From the NCBI GenBank assembly GCA_046341775.1, contig JBKDQQ010000123.1, positions 1 through 64,000 on the forward strand: 64,000 nucleotides of DNA, in the 5' to 3' direction. How positions within the stretch are numbered: position 1 is the first letter of the stretch; the number at the start of each line of letters is the position of its first letter. Of the stretch, positions 9,454 through 17,788 are shown in pieces. The notes beneath the pieces are model-generated. The model was not told the origin of the DNA. It did not search any database and saw only the letters and a program-made list of their open reading frames with translations. This stretch comes from SXXH01 sp041165735 (GTDB lineage: Bacteria; Planctomycetota; UBA1135; GCA-002686595). The position numbers were made by a program, and so were the translations under genes.

Positions 9454-10650
9454 TTGGCCGAGCAGCCCGGCGTCGTCGTCGTCGCCAACACGCGCCTGCC
9501 CTCGAGGCGCGCGCAGGCCCTGCAGGTCGTGCAGACCTCGGCGGCCTTCGCGCGCGCCGGCCGCGAAGTGCTCGTGCTGCACGCCCGGCGTCGTCGCCTC
9601 GAGCCGCTGCCCGAGGGCGTCGACCTGTGGACGTGGTACGCCGTGGCGCCCGGACCACGGCCGCGCGTCGAGGCGGTGCCGTGCGTGGATTGGATCGAAC
9701 TGGCGCCGCCGGCTCTGCAGTACTGGCCGGCTCGCCTGCAGGAGCGCAGCTTCGCGCGCAACGCCGCGCGCGCCGCGGCCAGGGCGCGGTCCACGGCGTG
9801 GATCTGGTCGCGCGAGGTGGAAGCCGCCTTGCCGCTCCTGCGCGCCGGGCGCGCGCGCGTCGCGTTGGAGATCCACCGCGTTCCCGAAGGCCGCTTGCGC
9901 CGGCGCGAGCTCCTCGAATGCGCGCGCCGCGGCGCGGCCATCGTGGCCATCTCCGGCGGCGTGCGCGCCGATCTCGTCGCGCTCGGCGTCGCCGCCGATG
10001 GAGTGCTGGTCGAGCACGACGGATTCGAACCGGCGCGCTTCGCCGCGCTTCCTTCGAAGGAGGCGGCGCGCGAGCGCCTGTCCCTGCCGCTCGACGCGAG
10101 GATCGTCGCGTACACGGGCGGGTTGCTGCCCTGGAAGGGGGTCGACGTGCTGGTCGAGGCGGCGCGCCTGTCGCCGGGGACCCTGCATGTCGTGGCCGGC
10201 GGGATGGAGGAGGACTTGCGTCGCCTGCGAGAGCAGGCGCGGGGGCTCGCCAACGTGCGCTTCGACGGTTTCGTCGCCCCCGAGGCCGTGGCCGCCTACC
10301 TCGCCGCCGCGGACATCGGCGTGGCTCCGAACCGCTCGCGTCCGGCGATCAGCGCCAGGCACACCTCGCCGTTGAAGGTCTTCGAGGCGATGGCGTGCGG
10401 CCTGCCGCTCGTGGCCAGCGACCTGCCCAGCCTGCGCGACGCCTTGGACGAGTCGGTCGCCGTGTTCGCCGCGCCCGACGACCCGCGCGCCTTGGCCGCG
10501 GCGATCGAGGGCTTGCTTTCCGACGAGGCGCGCTTGCGCGGCATGCGGCTCGCGGGGCCGGCCAAGGCGGCGCGCCACTCGTGGGACGCCCGTGCGGCGC
10601 GCATCCTCGCCTGGCTCGACGCCGGGGCGCCGGCTGTCAATTATCCTTGA
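9454..10650 (+). CDS. Glycosyltransferase family 4
   Basis: A 398-residue GT-B enzyme. An N-terminal half with VVVVANTRLPSRRAQALQVV is followed by the donor half with IVAYTGGLLPWKGVDVLVEA and SPLKVFEAMACGLPLVASDL (EX7E region). A GGAGGCGG ribosome-binding sequence precedes a TTG start at 9454, only 2 bp after the sulfatase-like gene's stop; no ATG or GTG fits better. It ends at a stop codon that lies inside a copy of the 18-bp palindrome described separately. It is the last gene of the plus-strand glycan operon and converges on tamA. Confidence 0.86.
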   Translation: MAEQPGVVVVANTRLPSRRAQALQVVQTSAAFARAGREVLVLHARRRRLEPLPEGVDLWTWYAVAPGPRPRVEAVPCVDWIELAPPALQYWPARLQERSFARNAARAAARARSTAWIWSREVEAALPLLRAGRARVALEIHRVPEGRLRRRELLECARRGAAIVAISGGVRADLVALGVAADGVLVEHDGFEPARFAALPSKEAARERLSLPLDARIVAYTGGLLPWKGVDVLVEAARLSPGTLHVVAGGMEEDLRRLREQARGLANVRFDGFVAPEAVAAYLAAADIGVAPNRSRPAISARHTSPLKVFEAMACGLPLVASDLPSLRDALDESVAVFAAPDDPRALAAAIEGLLSDEARLRGMRLAGPAKAARHSWDARAARILAWLDAGAPAVNYP

Positions 10651-10652
10651 CG
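10635..10652. repeat. Dispersed 18-bp palindrome, copy 1 (TGTCAA-TTATCC-TTGACG)
   Basis: An exact match to YGTCAA-N6-TTGACR. It covers the last codons and the TGA stop of the GT4 gene and runs directly into the GC-rich hairpin that separates the convergent genes. Confidence 0.75.
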
Positions 10653-10681
10653 GCCCGCGCGCGTGGCGCGCCCCGCGGGCC
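10652..10681. terminator. Probable bidirectional terminator hairpin
   Basis: Perfect 8-bp GC arms (GGCCCGCG at 10652-10659 and CGCGGGCC at 10674-10681) surround a 14-base loop that can itself pair. It sits exactly between two convergent genes. There is no T-tract, so efficiency as an intrinsic terminator is uncertain. Confidence 0.55.
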
Positions 10682-12741
10682 TAGAAGGACAGTCCCACGG
10701 TCAAGTGCAGCGCGCCGTCCGATTCGCCCGCGCGCGGATCCGGGTTCCACGCGCCGTCGAGGCGCACCGGGCCCACCGGCAGCATGTAGCGCAAGCCCGC
10801 CCCCAGGCCGAAGGACGGCGACTCGAAGCGGATCCAATCCTCGGCGTCGGTCGCGACCGTGCCGGCGTCGACGAAGAGCGCCGCCTCGAGGCGGCCCTGC
10901 ACCTTGCGCCGCGCCTCGACGCTGGCGACCGACCAGCCCTCGCCGCCCAACGGCTCGCCATTGGCGTCCTTGGGTCCCAGCAGTCCCTCGCGGAACGAGC
11001 GCACCGTGTTGCCGCCGCCGTTGAAGTAGCGCTCCTGCAGCGGCACCTCCCCGTCCTGTCCGCGGGGGACGACGAGGCCGGCGCGGAAGGATGTGGCGAG
11101 GACGAGCGACTCGGACAAGCGGAAGGCGTCGTTGCGGGCGAAGTCCAGGCGCACCCAGTCGATCTCCGAGAGGAGGGCGCGGTCGGCGAAGCGCAGCTTG
11201 GCGCGCGTCAGCGAACCTTCCGTCGGCGCGTAGAGGTTGTCGCGAGCGTCGCGCGAGCCTCCCAGCACCAGTTCCGCGATGTCCAGGTCGTCGAGCCGCA
11301 GCAGGTCCGCCTCCTCCGGCGCGACCTGGCTCGAGTAGAGGATCGAGGCGCGCGCCTCGACGCCGGCCGTGGCGGACCACGTGCTCGAGAGCCTCTTGGT
11401 GAAGAGCAACGAGGCGCCGTAGTCGCCACGCTCGAAGGACGGTTCCTCGCGACGCTCGCCGTGGATGGCGAGTTCGGCGTCGACGGCCTCGCCGAACGTC
11501 CATGGGTCCAAGAGCGCGACGCGGCCGGAAATGGACTTGTCCGATCCGTGGACCTCGCCCGAGAGAGCGCGGCCGGTCCCGAACAGGTTGCGTTCGCGCG
11601 CTCCCAGTCGCAGGAAGGCGCCCTCGTACGAGCCGATGCCGGGTTCCACCGAATACTCGATGCTGCGCGATTCGGCCAGCGAGAGCCGGAGATCGCGGAC
11701 CTCGATTCCGTCGTCGCCGACGACCGCGGAGCCCGTCTCGAGGTCGACCTTGGTGAACAACCCGCTGCGCCACAGCGCCGAGGCGGTGTCCTGCTCGGCC
11801 GTGCGAGACCAGGGTTCCCCCGGGACGAGCCGCACGCGGCTGGCGACGAAGGATTCGCGCGCGTGCCGCAGTCCCTCGATGCGCACCGCGCCCACGCGCA
11901 CGCGCGGACCCGGATCGAGCGCCAGCACGAAGGAGACCGCGGCTCCGTCCACCTTGCGTTCCACGATCGAGGCCTTGGCGTCGGGCCAGCCTCGCGGCGC
12001 GACCAGCTCTTCCAGGGCGGCGACCAGGGCGACGCCCGCGCGCGGCACGGCGACCTTGTCCACGAAGTCCGCGCGCAAGGCTTCCAAGTCGCCGGGCTCG
12101 AGGGGCAGTCGCCCTGGTTCGAGCACCTCGACGTCGGCGATCTTGTGCACGGGGCCCTCGACGATGGCGAGGCGCAAGGTCGCCGCGCCGTCGACGATGT
12201 CCTTGCCGACGACGCGCGCGCGCGCGGACAGGCGCCCTTGCGCGCGCAAGTGCGCTTCGATCGCCTCGAGGGCGGCTTGCACCTCGTCCTCGACGTAGGG
12301 TTGGCGCGCCGCGCCGAGCAAGCCGCCTTCGAGGCCGAAGAAGGCGCGCAGCCTCGCGTCCGGGATCGGACAAGGTCGCGCGCAGTCGACGGCCACCAGC
12401 TCGACGCGCGGACCGGCGGCGATGGAGAAGGTCGCCACCGGCGGTTCGGACCTGTCGTCGTAGCGGTACTCCACGCGCGGCTCGGCGTGGCCTCGCTCGC
12501 GCAGGGCCTGCTCGAGCGCGTAGGCCGCGTCGTCCACGTCGGACTTGCGGCCGCGTCCTTCGGCGAAGCGTTCGAGGTCCGGCGCGACGATCTCGAGCGC
12601 GTCCTTGCGCGAGAAGGACTGGTCGCCGCGCAGCTCCACGCGCACTCCCTGGGGTTCGCGCACCGACCAGAAGGCGGTGCAGCCAGCGCACGAAGCCGCC
12701 AAGGCGAACGCGGCGAGGGAGCGGCGCAGGTCGAGCGTCAC
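10681..12741 (-). CDS. tamA: TamA/BamA-like outer-membrane beta-barrel assembly protein, possibly lipidated
   Basis: A 686-residue Omp85-superfamily protein. An N-terminal signal with two lipobox-like cysteines (A-A-S-C and A-G-C before TAFWS) is followed by POTRA-like repeats (roughly residues 30-330) and a 16-strand-type barrel ending GALHLTVGLSF with the terminal Phe typical of outer-membrane proteins. The barrel contains LQERYFNGGGNTVRSF, matching the conserved F/Y-x-G-G and R-x-F features near the late strands. The GTG start at 12741 overlaps the tamB stop as GTGA, so the pair is co-translated. With TamB it should help insert or translocate envelope proteins or lipids. A lipidated form would be like TamL of Bacteroidota. 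Confidence 0.85.
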   Translation of the reverse strand: MTLDLRRSLAAFALAASCAGCTAFWSVREPQGVRVELRGDQSFSRKDALEIVAPDLERFAEGRGRKSDVDDAAYALEQALRERGHAEPRVEYRYDDRSEPPVATFSIAAGPRVELVAVDCARPCPIPDARLRAFFGLEGGLLGAARQPYVEDEVQAALEAIEAHLRAQGRLSARARVVGKDIVDGAATLRLAIVEGPVHKIADVEVLEPGRLPLEPGDLEALRADFVDKVAVPRAGVALVAALEELVAPRGWPDAKASIVERKVDGAAVSFVLALDPGPRVRVGAVRIEGLRHARESFVASRVRLVPGEPWSRTAEQDTASALWRSGLFTKVDLETGSAVVGDDGIEVRDLRLSLAESRSIEYSVEPGIGSYEGAFLRLGARERNLFGTGRALSGEVHGSDKSISGRVALLDPWTFGEAVDAELAIHGERREEPSFERGDYGASLLFTKRLSSTWSATAGVEARASILYSSQVAPEEADLLRLDDLDIAELVLGGSRDARDNLYAPTEGSLTRAKLRFADRALLSEIDWVRLDFARNDAFRLSESLVLATSFRAGLVVPRGQDGEVPLQERYFNGGGNTVRSFREGLLGPKDANGEPLGGEGWSVASVEARRKVQGRLEAALFVDAGTVATDAEDWIRFESPSFGLGAGLRYMLPVGPVRLDGAWNPDPRAGESDGALHLTVGLSF

Positions 12742-15700
12742 TCCGGCCTCCAAGTGAAGCGCAGGCCCCAGTTCCAGTACTCCCACACATCGCGCTCGGC
12801 GACGAGGTACATCGCCTGCGAATCGGCCTCCCCGCCCAGCCGCAGGCTCAGTTCGATCGTGTCCACGCCGCGCCGCGACGTGCGCGCCCCGCTGGCGAGC
12901 TCGACGCGCGACAGGATGTCGTCGCCATCCCCATCCCCGGGACCTCCGGAGAGCCAATCGCGGGCCACGTACAAGGCCACGCCGCGCGCGGCGCGCTCGC
13001 CGCTGCCGAAGGCCGTGCCGCCAGGGGGCCTGCCCGTGAGCAGCAGCAGCAGCAGGTCCTCGCGCGCGGCTGGCGGCGTCGAGCTCAACTCCACCAAGGG
13101 GTCGTCGAGGGTGCCGGTGGCGGTGATCACCACGTCGTGGGAGAGCGCCTGCGCGCGGGCGGCGATGTCGAGCTCCCCTGTGTCCGGCCGCGACGGGCGG
13201 AAGCGGATGGCCCCGCCCTCGATCTGCACGGTGCTGGCAGGCAAGTAGACGCGCGAGGGCTCCAAGCGCAGTTCGCCGGAGAGCACGGGCAGTTCGCCCG
13301 TGCCGGACAAGCGCAGCGCCGGAGTCAGGCGCAGGCGCAGGAACTCGTTCTCCACCCGGAAGGGTTGGCGCGCGTCCACCTCGACGGCGAAGGCCAAGCG
13401 CGCGAGCATGGGTTCCTCCAGCCTGAACCAGCCCTCGTCGCCATCGCCCCGCCAGGCGCGCGGCTGCAACGCGAAGGCCAGCGGATCGAGTGGCTTCGTC
13501 CAGCGTCCCTCGACCAGCGTCGCCTTGCCGGCCAGCACGGGCGCGTCCGTGGTCCCCGACAAGCGCAGCCTCAAGTCGGCGCGCGCCGTGGCATGGCGCG
13601 TGCGCGCCAGCAGCAGGTCTTCGCCGGCGAGCTCGGCCTCGATGACGGCGGGATCGGTGCTCCAATCGAGCGATCCCCCCAGGGTGAAGGGCGCGCCGCC
13701 CAGTTCGCCGCGCGCCGCTTCCAAGCGGACCTTGCGTCCCTCGAAGCGCAGGCGCGCACTCAGGTCGGAGATCGGCGGCGCCTGCGCGGCGAGCCTCAAG
13801 CCGCCACCTTCGATGTCCACCACTCCCGAAGTGCGCGGTTCGTCCAGGGTGCCCTCGATCCGCAAGGAAGCGCGCACTCCGCCTTCAAGCCGACGCAATG
13901 CCGCGATCTTCGTCGCCAGCGGCGACAGGTCGCCGAGTTCGCCTTCGACTAGGAGTTCGATCGAACGTTCGCGCAGGCTCGCAGGATCGGCCCACAAGCG
14001 CGGCAGGTCCAGCGCCGTCGACATGCGTCCGTCGAGGCTCGCGCGCGTCGCGCCCGAGAGCACGGCTTGCGTAGCGCGCACGGCGACCACCTCGTCGCGC
14101 GCCTCGATGGCGAGCTCCGCGTCGAGGGGGCCGAATCGCCCGCCTTCGACCGGCGTCCAGCGCCAACCCGAGACCGTTGCGCGCGCCGAGCCTTCCATGC
14201 GCGACGCCGGACCCTCGAAGGATCCTTCGAGCCGGAAGCCGCCTTGCACCGCGTCGGCCGCGTCGGCGGGCGCGAGGCGCGCGATCTCGGGCACATCGAC
14301 CTCGAAGTCGAGGAACGCGGGACCATCCGCCGGAGCTGCGCCGGCCCAAGGCAGGTCCGCGGCCAGGCGCCCGCGAGCAACGTCTCCCAGCGACAGCTGG
14401 TCCAGACGCACGCGCAACGCGCTGTTCGACCAGCTCGCGCGACCGGCGGCGAACAGCTCGGACGGGAGCACGTCGTGCGCGAGCCGCGCCTCGCCGTCGT
14501 ACGCGATCGAGAGCGAGTCCACGCTCCACTGCGCGTCGATCCGACCCGCAGCCTGCAAGTCGCGCAACCCGGTCGGCGCGTCCCACAGGCCGGTCGACGC
14601 CAGCCGCGCCAAGTCGACGCGCGCCGCGACCCGGCCGCCGTCCTCGCGCAAGTCGAGGTCCAGATCGGCGTCGATGCGGCCTTGGGCGCCCGCGAGTCGT
14701 GCTTGCAGGGCGAGGCTTCCCTCCGCATCGAGGTGGAACGGCGCCGGCGCGGCGAGTCGCCAATCGAGCGCGCCGCGCGCGACGGACAGCGATTCCAACC
14801 TCCCGACGACGCCACCGTCGGCGTCGCGACGTCCTTCGCCGGCGAAGGCCACGCTCGCGCCTTGCCAACGAGCCTCGCCACGCTTGACCACCCAATCATC
14901 CGCGACGCGTTCGGCGTGCAGGACCGCGTCGTCGAGTCGCACGCCTTCGATGGAGAGCGTCCCCGAACGCAGCTCGACCAGCCCCTTCAAGTCGTCGAGG
15001 GGGCCGTCGAGTCGCACCACGACGCGCGCATCGCCCGCGACCGCCAACGGGAAGGGGATCTTCGCCGCGTCCGGCACGCGCACGGTGGCGTCGACGTCGA
15101 GCACGCGCGATTTGAAGTCCCAACTGCCGCGGCCTTGCGCGTCGAACAAGCTCGTGCGCGCCGCCAGGTCGAGGGCTGCGCGTTCGCGCCCTTCCAAGCG
15201 ACCATCGAGGCTGAGCAGGTCGATCTGCTCGTCGAGGATCCGAGCTCCGGACACTTCGAGCTGCACGGCGAGGTCGGGTGCCGGTTCGCCGCCCTTGGCG
15301 ACGATCGCGCCCGAGGCGCGCCCCATGTACTGTTCGTCCGTGTCGGCGCGCGCCAACCCGAAGAAGCGCAGGCTGTCGCCAAGGTCGTCGAGGTCGATGC
15401 GCGCCTCGAGGTGCGACCAGTCGTCCTTCGATAGCCCTTCCAGCACCGCCAGCGGTTCGGGATCCAGTTCGAGCAGCGCGCCGAGGCGGTGCGCCGGCAG
15501 GCGCAGCCTGCTCGCCACCATCGAGCCGTCCTCCGAGTCGAGCCGCGCGCCGTCGAGCGTCGCGAGGCCGGCCTGCAAGTGGACGGGCAGTCGCGCGCGC
15601 GCACGCGTCCCCGCGCGCTCGTCGACCAGCGCCAGATCGAGGCCGTGCAGTTCGACCACGCCGGCGAGGCTGGCGGTGGCGGGCCACTCGCAAGGCTCGG

Positions 15701-16730
15701 ATCCGAGCATGGGCAAGTCGACCGCGTCGAACCAGGCGACGTTCGCGCCCTCGACCAGCCGCAGCCGGCGCAGCTGCAGGCGTCCCGCGCGCCAACTCCA
15801 GTCCGCGCGCGCGTCGAATGCATGCCCCGCCACCTCGGCACCGCTCCAGTCCAGCTCGCCGTCCAAGTCGGCTCCGAGCGGGTCGGTCCACGGCACGCGC
15901 GCCCGCGCGAGGAGGTCGATGGAGCCGGCCAGCGGTTCGCTGGCGAGCCAGGCCGAGATGGCCGAGGCGTCGAGTTCGCGCGCCTCGAGGTCGAGCGCCA
16001 GTCGCGCGCCTTCGTCGACGAACACCGCTTGCAGCGCCCCGCCCAGCAAGTCGGCCGACACTTCGCCGCGCGGCAGCGAGCCGCTCCAGTCGTAGACGAC
16101 GCGCCGCGCGCGGACGCGCTCGTCCCATTCGAAGCGCCGCACTTCGATGCGACGCGTCTCGAAGGCCGCTTCGGCAAGGAGCGGTGCTTCGAGGCGGCGA
16201 CCGGGCGCTTCGGCCAGCGCCTTGGCGGCGGACACTCGCAGGCCGTCCTCGTCGAGGCGCAGGTCCACGCCTTCGACCTGCAAGCGACGGCCCTCGCCGA
16301 AGTCCCATTCGATGCGCTTCGCCTGGATCCGCGCGCGCGGCAGGTCCGTGGGCAGGCCGGGCGGCGCGGGCAAGCCGGGTCCAGCATCGCTCGCGTCGGA
16401 GGCGCGACCCTTGGCCTCGAGTCCGCGCACGACGACCTCGGCCAGCGCGAAGCTCCAATCGGGGCGCAGCTCGACTTGCAGCTCGACAACATCGCACGAG
16501 GCGCTCCACGCGTCGTGCTCGTGGTCGCGGGCGCGCAGCCCGTCGATGCGCACGCGACCCGGTGAGAGGAAGCGCGCGGAGTCGAACTCGATGGCGGGTT
16601 CGCTCGGCAGCGCCGCGCGCACCAAGTGCTCCAGCCAACGATCGCGGCCGAACCAGGCGACCGCGAGGAGCGCGAGGCCCAGGCCGAGCAGGACGCGTCG
16701 CGCCAACCTCCAGCGCGCGCTGGTGCTCAA
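12738..16730 (-). CDS. tamB: TamB-like translocation/assembly module protein (AsmA-like, DUF490)
   Basis: A 1330-residue protein with one N-terminal transmembrane helix (residues about 12-28, RVLLGLGLALLAVAWF), then a very long repetitive beta-rich region and a C-terminal DUF490 domain containing SGTGELPVLSGELRLEPSRV, VVITATGTLDDPLVELSSTP and REDLLLLLLTGRP, the hallmark of TamB. It is anchored in the inner membrane and should span the periplasm as a lipid- or protein-conducting groove to TamA. The start is TTG at 16730, overlapping the truD stop as TTGA; a short upstream coding distance makes other starts unlikely. Its length is close to E. coli TamB (about 1260). Confidence 0.92.
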   Translation of the reverse strand: MSTSARWRLARRVLLGLGLALLAVAWFGRDRWLEHLVRAALPSEPAIEFDSARFLSPGRVRIDGLRARDHEHDAWSASCDVVELQVELRPDWSFALAEVVVRGLEAKGRASDASDAGPGLPAPPGLPTDLPRARIQAKRIEWDFGEGRRLQVEGVDLRLDEDGLRVSAAKALAEAPGRRLEAPLLAEAAFETRRIEVRRFEWDERVRARRVVYDWSGSLPRGEVSADLLGGALQAVFVDEGARLALDLEARELDASAISAWLASEPLAGSIDLLARARVPWTDPLGADLDGELDWSGAEVAGHAFDARADWSWRAGRLQLRRLRLVEGANVAWFDAVDLPMLGSEPCEWPATASLAGVVELHGLDLALVDERAGTRARARLPVHLQAGLATLDGARLDSEDGSMVASRLRLPAHRLGALLELDPEPLAVLEGLSKDDWSHLEARIDLDDLGDSLRFFGLARADTDEQYMGRASGAIVAKGGEPAPDLAVQLEVSGARILDEQIDLLSLDGRLEGRERAALDLAARTSLFDAQGRGSWDFKSRVLDVDATVRVPDAAKIPFPLAVAGDARVVVRLDGPLDDLKGLVELRSGTLSIEGVRLDDAVLHAERVADDWVVKRGEARWQGASVAFAGEGRRDADGGVVGRLESLSVARGALDWRLAAPAPFHLDAEGSLALQARLAGAQGRIDADLDLDLREDGGRVAARVDLARLASTGLWDAPTGLRDLQAAGRIDAQWSVDSLSIAYDGEARLAHDVLPSELFAAGRASWSNSALRVRLDQLSLGDVARGRLAADLPWAGAAPADGPAFLDFEVDVPEIARLAPADAADAVQGGFRLEGSFEGPASRMEGSARATVSGWRWTPVEGGRFGPLDAELAIEARDEVVAVRATQAVLSGATRASLDGRMSTALDLPRLWADPASLRERSIELLVEGELGDLSPLATKIAALRRLEGGVRASLRIEGTLDEPRTSGVVDIEGGGLRLAAQAPPISDLSARLRFEGRKVRLEAARGELGGAPFTLGGSLDWSTDPAVIEAELAGEDLLLARTRHATARADLRLRLSGTTDAPVLAGKATLVEGRWTKPLDPLAFALQPRAWRGDGDEGWFRLEEPMLARLAFAVEVDARQPFRVENEFLRLRLTPALRLSGTGELPVLSGELRLEPSRVYLPASTVQIEGGAIRFRPSRPDTGELDIAARAQALSHDVVITATGTLDDPLVELSSTPPAAREDLLLLLLTGRPPGGTAFGSGERAARGVALYVARDWLSGGPGDGDGDDILSRVELASGARTSRRGVDTIELSLRLGGEADSQAMYLVAERDVWEYWNWGLRFTWRPE

Positions 16731-17788
16731 TCGTCCTGCTCCTCGTGCGGCAGCACGGCTTCAGCGCCGCACAAGGCGGCGACCAGCGTTGTGGCGTAGC
16801 ACCCCTTGGGCAAGGCGAAGCGCAGGATCAGCTCGCCTGCGCCGTCGGCGGAGCTGGCGGCATCCTCCACGAGCACCAGCGCCGCGCGCCGCGTGCCCTC
16901 GAGGCGCGTGCGGGCCAGGTCAGCCTGCGCCCGCCCGCTCGCCGCCAGCGCCGCTTGTTCCAGCTCGTCGGCCTGGCCGGATGCGCGCCGCATCGATCGA
17001 CCCCACCTGGGCCCCGTCGCCACGATCTCCAGCCGCTCCGCGCGTGGCGCCTCCATCGCCGCGTCGACCACGTCGAACAGGGCGCCGTTGACGGTCTTCT
17101 TGGCCACGTCGCCCTCGACCACCAGGCCGAGCAAGCCCGCTCGCGCGCGCAAGCCGAGCCAGTGGTTGAAGACTTGCGCCTGCCACGCGTTGAGCTGCAG
17201 CTCGACCAACCAGCCGCGCGAGCGGCCCGCGCGCAGCAGTTCCGCGCCGCGCGCCGCGTTCGATCCGTCGCGCCCGAAGCGCTGCGGGCCGAAGGCGTTC
17301 GGCAGGCCGCGCCTGCGCGCCTCTTCCAGCATGGCCGGCGCGTCGTCCGCCGCGCCGGGGCGCGTTCCGACCACGCGCACGGTGAAGCGGTTGCCGCGCG
17401 AGTGGCCGCGTTTGAGCTTGTTGCCGTGCCTCTTCGCCCACAAGGCCTCGCCGCCCAGCCGCCGGGCCGCGCGCTCGAGCACTTCGGCTTCCGAAGCCTT
17501 GGACAAGGGCAGCGAGAAGGTCTGCTCCGCGACCGCGTGCTTGTCCTTCATGCCGGCGTGTCCCACGTCGCGTTCATGCAGGTCGAACTCGCGCGCCAGA
17601 TCGAGCACGAGCTCGCGCGTGGCGCGGCCCTTGCGGCGGTGCCGCAAGTAGACATGGTCGCCCGCGCCGCACGGTTCGTAGGCGGGGATCTCCTCGACCA
17701 CGAAGTCCTCCGGGTCGGACTTGATGCGTCCGCCCAAGGGAGGCATCCCCGCGCGCAAGCCGGCTAGCGCGACTTGGAGCGCATCCAT
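16727..17788 (-). CDS. truD: tRNA pseudouridine(13) synthase TruD
   Basis: A 353-residue enzyme that isomerises uridine 13 in tRNA(Glu). It shows IKSDPEDFVVEEIP at the N-terminus, the catalytic aspartate in GMKDKHA (Asp82), and the insertion-domain signatures GNRFTVRVVG, GLPNAFGPQRFG and LVVEGDVAKKT, all in TruD order and at full family length. The ATG at 17788 lies 25 bp inside the preceding hydrolase gene. Co-transcription with tamBA has no obvious functional logic. Confidence 0.95.
   Translation of the reverse strand: MDALQVALAGLRAGMPPLGGRIKSDPEDFVVEEIPAYEPCGAGDHVYLRHRRKGRATRELVLDLAREFDLHERDVGHAGMKDKHAVAEQTFSLPLSKASEAEVLERAARRLGGEALWAKRHGNKLKRGHSRGNRFTVRVVGTRPGAADDAPAMLEEARRRGLPNAFGPQRFGRDGSNAARGAELLRAGRSRGWLVELQLNAWQAQVFNHWLGLRARAGLLGLVVEGDVAKKTVNGALFDVVDAAMEAPRAERLEIVATGPRWGRSMRRASGQADELEQAALAASGRAQADLARTRLEGTRRAALVLVEDAASSADGAGELILRFALPKGCYATTLVAALCGAEAVLPHEEQDD

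Noticed and set aside
766..9658. Many long open frames antisense to, or out of frame with, the annotated genes
   Set aside because: In very GC-rich DNA, stop codons are rare in all frames. These translations are Arg/Ala/Pro-rich low-complexity and carry no motifs, while the chosen frames carry complete family signatures.
10018..10032. A tRNA T-loop-like GGATTCGAACC word
   Set aside because: It lies in the GT4 gene (residues DGFEP) and has no acceptor stem, D- or anticodon arm around it.
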